A stretch of DNA of 6,107 nucleotides from JAMQKA01 sp033722415 (GTDB lineage: Bacteria > Bacteroidota > Rhodothermia > Balneolales > Balneolaceae): the NCBI GenBank assembly GCA_033722415.1, contig JAWVZC010000266.1:1-6107 (forward strand), given 5' to 3'. Within the stretch, counting starts at the first letter, position 1; each line of letters opens with the position of its first letter. Positions 1-5,654 of this stretch are shown here, one piece after another. The notes beneath the pieces are model-generated. The model was not told the origin of the DNA. It worked only from the letters and a program-made list of their open reading frames with translations, and did not search any database. A program made the position numbers and the translations under genes.

Positions 1-651
1 AATCTTCACACGATCTATTCCTATTACGGGGATCCCATCTCACTTGCACAGGTAATCAGGGAGGTGCCGGCACTCCCGGGCGGAGGTACCCTGGGCGCCT
101 GGCTCGCAACCCATGCACTCGGCAGGGGGTACCGGATTGAGATCTACTCCTACAACCTGAACCTGTTTGACCCGACCTGGTTTGAGCGAGATTCAGATTT
201 TATCAGGAACAAGCTGCTGCTGCAGAAGAAATTCAAGCAGGATGCCAAACTGCGGCGGGCTACCGATGCGTATGTCGAATTCCTTGATCGGAATGGCTGC
301 CTGCGACATGCCGTGCTGAACCGTGAACTGATCCGCCGCTACCTGGAGCGGGGAATCCCCGTACTGGTGGGATTGAGCGCCACCTACCTATACAATAGTG
401 CCAGGGAATACGGGCCTTACAACAGCTACGACGATCTGCGGGGAGAACCCACCGGCCATTTTGTGGTACTCTACGGATATAACCAGCGAACATCTGATGT
501 TTCGGTAGCTGATCCGCTGCACGGGAATCCACTGGCAGGAGGCCCGCATTACGAAGTTGAAATCGACCGGGTGATCAATGCCGTACTGCTTGGTATAGTG
601 ACCTATGATGCCAACCTGGTAATCATTTCGCCTGGTGCAGGTGCCGAATGA
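1..651 (+). CDS. C39-like / papain-like cysteine peptidase-fold protein, N-terminus outside window
   Basis: The reading frame is open from base 1, so the gene starts upstream; 216 residues are visible. A GTG at 64 is in frame but is probably internal, because residues 1-21 (ending SLAQVIREV) already match the helix that follows the catalytic Cys in Peptidase_C39_2-type proteins. The Cys itself would lie just before the window. Later catalytic elements are visible: GHFVVLYGYN (His at visible residue 153) and VADPLHGNP (Asp at residue 171), the His and Asp/Asn of a papain-like triad. There is no membrane segment in the visible part. The stop TGA overlaps the next start as ATGA, so translation is probably coupled to the RLAN ATP-grasp ligase. 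Family knowledge: such proteins accompany RimK-like ligases and may cleave or transfer an amide-linked product. The substrate is unknown. A catalytically dead C39-like protein is possible, since the Cys cannot be seen. Confidence 0.82.
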   Translation, partial: NLHTIYSYYGDPISLAQVIREVPALPGGGTLGAWLATHALGRGYRIEIYSYNLNLFDPTWFERDSDFIRNKLLLQKKFKQDAKLRRATDAYVEFLDRNGCLRHAVLNRELIRRYLERGIPVLVGLSATYLYNSAREYGPYNSYDDLRGEPTGHFVVLYGYNQRTSDVSVADPLHGNPLAGGPHYEVEIDRVINAVLLGIVTYDANLVIISPGAGAE

Positions 652-2120
652 GAACACTGGTGATTGTGGACAACCCCGGGAAATGGGAGCTGAAAATACC
701 GGAGATCGAGCTTGTCGCGGCGAAATCGTATTTGACGGATCCGCAGTTCAGTAAAATGAAAAATGCCAGGGTTTTTAACATGTGCCGGTCATACCGCTAC
801 CAGAGCACGGGATATTATGTATCCCTGCTGGCTCTGGCGCGCGGGCACAAACCGGTACCGGATGTGCTGACGATCCTGGACCTTAGGTCGTCTTCCGTAA
901 TACGGGTGATTTCGGGAGAGCTCGAACGTCTTATGCAGCGTAGCCTTGCACCGATCCAAAGTGATCGCTTTACACTCAGTATCTATTTTGGAAAAAATCT
1001 GGCCAAACGTTACGACCGGCTGAGCCAGCAGTTGTTTCTGCAGTTCCGAGCCCCGTTTCTGCGAGCGCAATTCAAAAAGAGTGACAGGTGGCACCTGCAG
1101 TCCATCACCACGGTATCCGCCAACGAGATACCGGAAGATCACAGGGAATTTGCGGTAGAAAAGGCCCGCGAATATTTTGCCGGTCACCGCAGGGCGATAA
1201 AGCGAAAAAAAGCGATTCGGTTCGATCTGGCCATTCTGGTGCAGCCCGGGGAACCGTTGCCTCCCTCCGACGAGCGGGCTCTGCAGAGATTTACCCGAGC
1301 AGCCGGGAAACAGGGCTTTTTTGTCGAACGGATCACCAGAGAGGATTACGGCCGGCTGGCCGAATTCGACGCCCTTTTCATCCGCACGACAACCCACGTT
1401 ACTCATTTCAGCTACCAGTTCGCCCGGAAAGCCACCGCAGAAGGACTTGTAGTCATCGATGATCCGGGATCCATATTGCGGTGTTCCAATAAAGTATACC
1501 TGGCCGAGCTGCTGGAACGATACAAAATCAGCATACCGAAAACGCTTATTGTCGACACCGCTAACCAGGACCGCATTAAAAGCGAGATCGGCCTTCCCTG
1601 CATCCTGAAACAACCGGACAGCTCCTTCTCCCGGGGTGTTGTCAAGGTGGAGACCGAACCACAGCTTGACCGGGCCCTGACCGACCTTTTTGCAAAATCG
1701 GATCTGATCATTGCCCAGGAGTTCCTGCCTACGCCATTCGACTGGCGCATCGGTATCCTCAATCGCAAACCGCTCTACGCCTGCAAATATTTTATGGCAC
1801 GGAATCACTGGCAGATATACGGCAACTCTGCGGATGGACGTACCCTGGAAGGAAAATCGGAAACCCTGGCTCTGTCGGAGGTGCCCCCGGTGATACTGCG
1901 GTTGGCTTTGGACGCGGCAAATCTTGTGGGGGAGGGACTATACGGGGTAGATGTAAAGGAGGTCAACGGCCGGGGCTTTGTCATCGAAGTCAACGATAAT
2001 CCCAGTATCGACGCCGGTGTGGAAGATGCCGTACTTAAAGAGGAGCTCTACCGTGCCATCATACAATATATGGCGTCACGGCTTGAAGAATCGAAACGCA
2101 TTTCAGGCCGGAAAGCCTGA
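648..2120 (+). CDS. RimK-family ATP-grasp amide ligase with N-terminal RLAN domain
   Basis: This 490-residue protein likely activates a carboxylate with ATP as an acyl phosphate and joins it to an amine. Residues ~1-160 match the RLAN (RimK-like ATP-grasp N-terminal) domain, including the stretch RVFNMCRSYRYQSTGYYVSL at 41-60. Residues ~190-280 form a Rossmann-like pre-ATP-grasp segment ending in IDDPGSILRCSNK. The ATP-grasp core runs ~285-480: K321 in CILKQPDSSFSRGV (phosphate/ATP contact), AQEFLPTPFDWRIGI at 356-370, DVKE at 435-438 and the metal site VIEVNDNPSID with E447 and N449. The RLAN domain separates it from ribosomal-protein S6 ligase RimK and from glutathione synthetase. The start is the ATG of the ATGA overlap with the C39-like gene; no Shine-Dalgarno sequence is seen, which fits coupling. 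The true substrate is unknown; a glutamate-containing acceptor or donor is inferred from the GCS2 ligase next door. Confidence 0.9.
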   Translation: MRTLVIVDNPGKWELKIPEIELVAAKSYLTDPQFSKMKNARVFNMCRSYRYQSTGYYVSLLALARGHKPVPDVLTILDLRSSSVIRVISGELERLMQRSLAPIQSDRFTLSIYFGKNLAKRYDRLSQQLFLQFRAPFLRAQFKKSDRWHLQSITTVSANEIPEDHREFAVEKAREYFAGHRRAIKRKKAIRFDLAILVQPGEPLPPSDERALQRFTRAAGKQGFFVERITREDYGRLAEFDALFIRTTTHVTHFSYQFARKATAEGLVVIDDPGSILRCSNKVYLAELLERYKISIPKTLIVDTANQDRIKSEIGLPCILKQPDSSFSRGVVKVETEPQLDRALTDLFAKSDLIIAQEFLPTPFDWRIGILNRKPLYACKYFMARNHWQIYGNSADGRTLEGKSETLALSEVPPVILRLALDAANLVGEGLYGVDVKEVNGRGFVIEVNDNPSIDAGVEDAVLKEELYRAIIQYMASRLEESKRISGRKA

Positions 2121-2179
2121 CCGGGGAATCGAGAACCAAACGATTTTACAACGAACTGAATCATAGCATAGAGAACTGA

Positions 2180-3454
2180 ATGAACAGATATGTAACCAAT
2201 AAAACAGTGGGGCAACTTCATCTTTTTGAGGCGATCGGGATTGAACTGGAATATATGATCGTGGATCGCGACACACTCGCGATAAAGCCCATTGCGGATA
2301 TTCTGCTGAGTGAAGCTGCCGGTACCCCGGGTACCGGTCAGGTGAACCGCGGGGCGGTTTCGTGGTCTAATGAACTGGTGCTGCATCTTGTTGAACTCAA
2401 AACCACCAACCCGGCACCAACATTGATCGATCTGCACGAGGATTTTCAGAAAGAGATAGCGAGTATCAACCAGTTGCTGAAGCAACACAATGCCATGTTG
2501 TTGCCTTCGGCCATGCATCCCTGGATGGATCCTGCACGGGAAATGAGAATTTGGCCCCACGAGTCTACGGTAGTGTATGAAACCTATAATCGCATTTTTG
2601 ACTGCCGGGGGCACGGGTGGGCCAACCTCCAGAGCATGCATATCAACCTGCCGTTTTCGGGTGATTACGAGTTTGAAAAGCTGCACGCCGCCGTTCGGGT
2701 TCTGCTGCCGATACTGCCGGGCCTGGCGGCAAGTTCTCCCATTGCGGATGGAAAACCGACCGGGTTCCGCGATTACCGGATGGAGGTCTACCGCACCAAT
2801 TCGCGAAGCGTTCCGTCGGTAACGGGATACGTCATACCGGAACAGGCCTTTTCCGAAGCCGAGTATGAACGGAAAATATTCCGGAAAATGTATCGGGATA
2901 TCCTCCGGCACGATCCGGAAATGATACTGCGTGACCAGTGGCTCAATTCCCGCGGGGCGATCGCGCGATTTGACCGCGGCAGTATTGAGATCCGGGTGCT
3001 TGATCTCCAGGAATCTCCGCTTGCGGACCTGGCTGTCGCACGTTTCGTAACCGATATCCTGAAAGCGCTGGTCAACGAGCAGTTTTCATCCCTCGAGGAG
3101 CAAAAAAGCTGGAATGAAAAATCACTACATAAAATTCTATTATATGTAGTGAAAGAAGCCGAAGAGGCCATACTCCCGGTTATCTATTCCCGGTTATTTG
3201 GGTTTGATAATGATGGAGAACCGGTCTCGGCAAATGAACTGTTAATGTATCTCTACAATGAGTTATATACCCATTCCCATGCGGAGTCGGATCCGATACT
3301 GAGTGTACTCAAAAAAATACTGACGTGTGGTACGCTCGCCACCAGGATCTTGAGAAAATGGGAAAAAGCCGGGAACGCCAACGAGAGACTCTCAACGTAC
3401 CGGGTACTGGCTGAGACCCTGGCTAACGGTCAACTGTTCCATTGTGATGGATAA
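2180..3454 (+). CDS. GCS2-type glutamate--amine (glutamate-cysteine ligase family 2) ligase
   Basis: This 424-residue cytosolic protein belongs to the GCS2 / carboxylate-amine ligase family (YbdK/EgtA-like glutamine-synthetase fold). These enzymes use ATP to link the gamma-carboxyl of glutamate, or a similar acid, to an amine. Signs in order: GIELEYM at 20-26 with metal-binding Glu22 and Glu24; ELVLHLVELKT at 65-75; CRGHGWANLQSMHINLPF at 142-159, the family's histidine-containing core strand; SSPIADGKPTGFRDYRMEVY at 185-204; and the arginine-rich RGAIARFDRGSIEIRVLD at 258-275. Length is normal for the family. The gene follows the RLAN ligase after 59 bases and overlaps the amidohydrolase gene. 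No glutathione synthetase partner is present, so cysteine need not be the acceptor. The start is ATG with no clear ribosome binding site; GAACTGAAT just upstream is repeated 20 bases earlier. An unusual 10-bp inverted repeat lies within the C-terminal third. Confidence 0.9.
   Translation: MNRYVTNKTVGQLHLFEAIGIELEYMIVDRDTLAIKPIADILLSEAAGTPGTGQVNRGAVSWSNELVLHLVELKTTNPAPTLIDLHEDFQKEIASINQLLKQHNAMLLPSAMHPWMDPAREMRIWPHESTVVYETYNRIFDCRGHGWANLQSMHINLPFSGDYEFEKLHAAVRVLLPILPGLAASSPIADGKPTGFRDYRMEVYRTNSRSVPSVTGYVIPEQAFSEAEYERKIFRKMYRDILRHDPEMILRDQWLNSRGAIARFDRGSIEIRVLDLQESPLADLAVARFVTDILKALVNEQFSSLEEQKSWNEKSLHKILLYVVKEAEEAILPVIYSRLFGFDNDGEPVSANELLMYLYNELYTHSHAESDPILSVLKKILTCGTLATRILRKWEKAGNANERLSTYRVLAETLANGQLFHCDG
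2319..2337. repeat. 19-bp GC-rich palindrome inside the GCS2 gene
   Basis: CCGGTACCC and GGGTACCGG flank a single central C, a perfect 9-bp odd palindrome that can fold as an 8-bp stem with a CCG loop. It encodes the glycine-rich turn GTPGTG near residue 50 of the GCS2 protein. It may simply follow from the Gly-Thr repeat and GC-rich codons. Confidence 0.6.
3122..3152. repeat. Perfect 10-bp inverted repeat in an AT-rich patch of the GCS2 gene
   Basis: TCACTACATA (3122-3131) and TATGTAGTGA (3143-3152) are perfect inverted copies around an 11-base AT-rich spacer. The site lies in codons for about residues 315-325 of the GCS2 protein, in a stretch clearly richer in A/T than the rest of the gene. 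The form resembles a dimeric-regulator operator or a stable mRNA hairpin, but no function can be assigned from sequence alone. Confidence 0.55.
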
Positions 3455-4154
3455 CAAAATTATCATTACCTGCGAACACGCCGGCAATCAGGTGCCGGAT
3501 GATTACAAACACCTGTTCCGTGAGGACCCCGGCATTCTGCAAACGCACAGGGGATACGATATCGGAGCAAAAGAACTGACGCAAACAATTGCCGGCGAAC
3601 TGCAGGTTACCCCTCACCTGCATTCCGTGACCCGTCTGCTTGTTGATCTGAATCGCTCCCGAAACAGCAGTGAACTGTTTTCGGAATTTGTGGAACCACT
3701 GGATAAAACGGCACGTGACAAGGTGCTTAACGATTATTACCAACCGCACAGAAATTCGGTGGAACAGATAATCAGTGAGGCTGTTGGACAGGATTTGCAG
3801 GTGGTGCATGTGAGTGTGCATACCTTTACGCCCCGATTGAATGGACAGCTTCGTGATGTGGATATCGGGCTGCTGTTCGATCCCGACCGCCCCGCAGAAA
3901 AGAGGTTTTGCAAAATCTGGAGGCAGGAACTTGACCGGCAAACCGATCTGAAGGTGCAATTTAACTATCCCTACCCCGGTGTGATGGACGGCTTTTCAAC
4001 CTATCTTCGCACCAAATTTGACGGCTCCGAATACGTGGGACTCGAAGTAGAGGTCAACCAGAAATTCGCCCGGGAGCAGAAGATAGAACAGTGGAATGGG
4101 ATCCGCAGGATCGTGGCCGTTTCCCTGCGGAAGGCGTACGAATCGTGGCGTTGA
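3447..4154 (+). CDS. N-formylglutamate amidohydrolase family protein
   Basis: This 235-residue protein is of the N-formylglutamate amidohydrolase (FGase/HutG-like, PF05013-type) family, zinc-dependent hydrolases that release an acyl group, classically formate, from an N-acyl glutamate. Motifs in order: CEHAGN at 9-14, HRGYDIGA at 34-41, LLVDLNRS at 64-71, YYQPHR at 97-102, HVSVHTFTP at 121-129, DVDIGLLFDP at 137-146, NYPYPGVMDG at 173-182 and YVGLEVEVNQ at 196-205. The His/Glu/Asp residues in these motifs are the expected metal and substrate contacts. ATG 3447 was chosen over GTG 3444; both overlap the end of the GCS2 gene (stop at 3452-3454), implying coupled translation. No hut genes are nearby, so histidine breakdown is unlikely. 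In this setting it more plausibly trims or releases a glutamate-type amide made by the two upstream ligases. That role is inference. Confidence 0.88.
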   Translation: MDNKIIITCEHAGNQVPDDYKHLFREDPGILQTHRGYDIGAKELTQTIAGELQVTPHLHSVTRLLVDLNRSRNSSELFSEFVEPLDKTARDKVLNDYYQPHRNSVEQIISEAVGQDLQVVHVSVHTFTPRLNGQLRDVDIGLLFDPDRPAEKRFCKIWRQELDRQTDLKVQFNYPYPGVMDGFSTYLRTKFDGSEYVGLEVEVNQKFAREQKIEQWNGIRRIVAVSLRKAYESWR

Positions 4155-4355
4155 GATGAAGACGCCTCACAAGGTGGTATCCATTTCCGGAACAGGTTCC
4201 TCATTCCGGTGTTGTTAAACATCCCGCAGCTGCTGTTCGCTCAATATTCGTGGTAATAGTGTCATTCCGGATTATTCCCCGGTTCAGGTGTTTCCCGAAT
4301 GATGAAACTATTCGCCGCCAGTTTTGTTTTTCGATATTTGTTGCAGTTGCACAGC

Positions 4356-4592
4356 GCTAACCCGCTTTTACTCACCAGGAAATTGGTTTGAATGCAAGGC
4401 GTCCCGACAATAGCGCGGAAATAGTACGTAGGTACGTTGATAAGCTATTGTCGGGACAACGAAGCAGACAGACCAATTTCGCAGCTTGATACACACTGTG
4501 ACAGGTATTTCATCACAAAATGTATGTAACTTTTGGTGAACGAAAGTTTTACACTAATCCAGCATTGATTATTGTGAGAAAAGCGGGCTAAC
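4356..4592. mobile_element. MITE-like inverted-repeat element flanked by 6-bp direct repeats
   Basis: The ends are inverted copies: CCGCTTTTACTCAC (4362-4375) against GTGAGAAAAGCGG (4574-4586), identical apart from one extra A at 4370. Immediately outside, GCTAAC occurs in direct orientation at both ends (4356-4361 and 4587-4592), as expected of a 6-bp target duplication. The core is 225 bp and too short to encode a transposase; no reading frame is evident inside. A second nested palindrome sits in its left half. Ambiguity: C4361/G4587 also pair, so the exact boundary could shift by a base, and the GCTAAC copies could be diverged arm rather than target duplication. It could instead be a large palindromic intergenic repeat. 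Its right edge is 40 bases before the transporter start, so it may affect that gene's expression. Confidence 0.55.
4379..4480. repeat. Nested 102-bp palindrome (9-bp outer and 14-bp inner stems)
   Basis: GAAATTGGT (4379-4387) pairs with ACCAATTTC (4472-4480). TGC/GCA (4393-4395 with 4464-4466) continues the structure, and GTCCCGACAATAGC (4401-4414) pairs perfectly with GCTATTGTCGGGAC (4444-4457). The 29-base apical loop contains two GTAC copies (4424-4427, 4432-4435). The overall form is that of a REP-like palindromic unit able to form a cruciform or a long RNA hairpin. There is no U-tract, so it is not a classical terminator. Confidence 0.8.
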
Positions 4593-4632
4593 TGAGATCA
4601 ATCGGGAAACTCAAATTACTGCTTATTATTAA

Positions 4633-5415
4633 ATGAAGCTGATAACCGAGCGTACCCCATTCAAGCGTGACGTCCTGTTCCTGTCGCTTTCCGGTATTTT
4701 TTTGACATCGCTCGTATTGGGTAATGTTATTGGTACTACCAAGTTTGTGACCATCTTTTCCATGGAGTTGCCGGGCTGGCTCAAATCGATTACGCCCAGC
4801 CTGGTGCGGGATGAAAACATTTATACCATGAGTGTTCCGGTGGGGGTTATCGCCTATCCCTTTACGTTTTTGGCCACTGACCTGATTTCGGAGCTGTTTG
4901 GTCGCAAAAAAGCGCAGACGGTTATTTGGGTCGGTTTTGCCATGAATATATTTATGTTGCTGCTGATGAGCATTAACCACTGGCTCCCCAATACAGCCGG
5001 GGTGAGCGGGGGGACCAGCCTCTTTGAAGGAGTTTACGAATTTATGGTCGGGAATACGATTGCCAGCATGATCGCTTATCTTACCGCGCAGACCATCGAC
5101 GTTCGCCTGTTTCATTTCTGGAAACGCCTGACCGAGGGAAAATATCTTTGGCTGCGAAACAATGCCTCCACCACTGTAAGTCAGCTGGTCGACTCCACCT
5201 GTATCCTCAGTATTCTCTACATTGCAGGGAATTTGGGGGAAAATATCGACAATATTCGGGCATTGATCATCCTGATTCTCAATTCATATCTTTTCAAATT
5301 CTTTTTTGCCCTCTTCGATACCCCTCTTTTTTACCTAGGAGTTAAAATATTTAGGGAATACGAGGAAGACCCTTCGGAATTTAGTCTTTATGAGTCTGCA
5401 GCCGACGGGAGGTAG
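4633..5415 (+). CDS. yhhQ: Queuosine precursor transporter (YhhQ/DUF165 family)
   Basis: This 260-residue inner-membrane protein is of the VUT/DUF165 family (TIGR00697-type, COG1738), which imports the queuosine precursors preQ0/preQ1 for modification of GUN-decoding tRNAs. About six hydrophobic segments are visible: ~13-41, 66-88, 95-115, 137-155, 181-199 and 208-238. Family signatures are GNVIGTTKF at 30-38, YPFTFLATDLISELFG at 75-90, WLRNNASTTVSQLVDS at 173-188 and the C-terminal KFFFALFDTPLFYL at 222-235. Length is typical. The ATG is directly preceded by an in-frame TAA (4630-4632), so this is the earliest possible start. There is no Shine-Dalgarno sequence, only an AT-rich leader. The gene stands alone between a repeat element and the rRNA operon. 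No preQ1 riboswitch was recognised upstream. No other queuosine gene is in view; specificity for preQ0, preQ1 or queuine cannot be told from sequence. Confidence 0.88.
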   Translation: MKLITERTPFKRDVLFLSLSGIFLTSLVLGNVIGTTKFVTIFSMELPGWLKSITPSLVRDENIYTMSVPVGVIAYPFTFLATDLISELFGRKKAQTVIWVGFAMNIFMLLLMSINHWLPNTAGVSGGTSLFEGVYEFMVGNTIASMIAYLTAQTIDVRLFHFWKRLTEGKYLWLRNNASTTVSQLVDSTCILSILYIAGNLGENIDNIRALIILILNSYLFKFFFALFDTPLFYLGVKIFREYEEDPSEFSLYESAADGR

Positions 5416-5441
5416 GGTGGGGCTCCTGGTAGAAAGTTGGG

Positions 5442-5492
5442 AAAAAAGGTTAAAAAAAGATTGACAATGAGGGGGGAATAACCCTATATTTG
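5442..5492 (+). promoter_or_regulatory. rRNA operon promoter with phased A-tracts (UP-like), -35 and Bacteroidota-type -7 box
   Basis: TTGACA (5461-5466) is a perfect -35. TATATT (5485-5490) lies 18 bases after it and extends to TATATTTG (5485-5492), an exact TAnnTTTG box of the Bacteroidota primary sigma factor. Two A-tracts start ten bases apart upstream (5442-5447 and 5452-5458), one helical turn, and end next to the -35 like an UP element. Transcription should start at about 5495-5499. This is by far the best promoter candidate in the window and drives the 16S gene. Confidence 0.85.
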
Positions 5493-5498
5493 TTTTCC

Positions 5499-5583
5499 GT
5501 TTTGGAAATGGGTTGAGGCCAATTTTTAAATTGATCTCAACCCTATTTTTTGCTCTGAGAATTTAGGCAGAGCATTCCAAAAC
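5499..5583 (+). other. Structured rRNA leader: 9-bp closing stem around two hairpins
   Basis: GTTTTGGAA (5499-5507) is perfectly complementary to TTCCAAAAC (5575-5583). The enclosed segment forms two hairpins: GGGTTGAG/CTCAACCC (5510-5517 with 5536-5543) and TGCTCTG/CAGAGCA (5551-5557 with 5568-5574). The 5' arm begins at the predicted transcription start, so the nascent RNA would fold into a closed three-way junction ending just before boxA. This is seen by pairing only; no named RNA family was recognised. Confidence 0.6.
5510..5551 (+). terminator. Intrinsic-terminator-like hairpin in the rRNA leader
   Basis: The 8-bp stem GGGTTGAG/CTCAACCC (5510-5517, 5536-5543) can be extended inside by AATT-type pairs (5521-5524 with 5529-5532) and is followed at once by TATTTTTT (5544-5551). 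This is the form of a Rho-independent terminator. It lies downstream of the rRNA promoter, so it is either the terminator of the transporter gene read from upstream, an attenuator of rRNA transcription, or a folding/processing element whose U-run is coincidental. Confidence 0.5.
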
Positions 5584-5584
5584 T

Positions 5585-5596
5585 TGTTCTTTACCA
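5585..5596 (+). promoter_or_regulatory. boxA-like antitermination site in the rRNA leader
   Basis: TGTTCTTTACCA matches the E. coli rrn boxA TGCTCTTTAACA at 10 of 12 positions and sits about 105 bases before the 16S gene, a normal place for a leader boxA. By family knowledge it would bind NusB-NusE (S10) as RNA and load the rRNA antitermination complex. Two short hairpins follow it. Confidence 0.6.
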
Positions 5597-5615
5597 TACT
5601 GAGACAGACAGGAAA

Positions 5616-5654
5616 TCGCATAGTGCGACCCGTCAATCTGTTATGCAGATGACG
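5616..5654 (+). other. Two leader hairpins between boxA and the 16S gene
   Basis: TCGCA/TGCGA (5616-5620, 5624-5628) forms a 5-bp stem with a 3-base loop. CGTC-A-ATCTG pairs with CAGAT-GACG (5631-5640 with 5646-5654), a 9-bp stem with one bulged A (5635) and a 5-base loop. They occupy the place of boxB-like or processing hairpins. No U-tract follows directly, so they are not terminators. Confidence 0.55.

Larger units (their letters stand above)
4155..4632. other. 478-base intergenic region without a supported gene
   Basis: No credible reading frame or RNA gene is visible. The left part (4155-4355) shows only weak features: TCATTCCGG occurs at 4201-4209 and again at 4262-4270, with CATTTCCGG at 4182-4190, and there is no convincing terminator for the amidoligase cluster. 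The middle and right part is the inverted-repeat element at 4356-4592, described separately. The final 40 bases lead into the transporter gene, with no clear promoter or Shine-Dalgarno sequence. Confidence 0.75.

Noticed and set aside
789..1808. Long reverse-strand open frame (339 codons) opposite the RLAN ligase
   Set aside because: It is a codon-bias shadow of a gene with clear family motifs on the + strand; the reverse product has no recognisable motifs.
2103..2120. TCAGGC/GCCTGA hairpin across the stop codon of the RLAN ligase gene, as a terminator
   Set aside because: The stem is only 6 bp, no U-run follows, and the next gene begins 59 bases on in what looks like the same operon.
2048..2911. 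Reverse-strand open frame of 287 codons opposite the GCS2 gene
   Set aside because: It is a shadow of the motif-bearing + strand gene and spans the junction of two real genes.
4290..4335. Possible terminator of the amidoligase cluster (GTTTC/GAAAC or CGAAT/ATTCG near a T-rich stretch)
   Set aside because: The stems are 5 bp, mutually exclusive and AT-rich, and the T-rich run GTTTTGTTTTT is not adjacent to either stem.
4486..4535. Promoter for the transporter gene using TTGATA (4486) or TAACTTTTG (4527)
   Set aside because: Neither pairs with a partner box at accepted spacing, and TAACTTTTG has one base too many for TAnnTTTG.
4356..4592. CRISPR array or attachment site in the intergenic region
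   Set aside because: The repeats are inverted and nested, not regularly spaced direct repeats, and no tRNA or integrase is adjacent.
4565..4596. TTGATT with TAACTGAG at the element's right junction as a promoter
   Set aside because: Only TAnnT of the TAnnTTTG box is matched and the -10 agreement is poor, so it is mentioned only as a possibility in the findings.
4480..4632. preQ1 riboswitch upstream of the queuosine precursor transporter
   Set aside because: I could not find the short hairpin plus A-rich pseudoknot tail typical of preQ1-I, nor a ribosome binding site it would mask.
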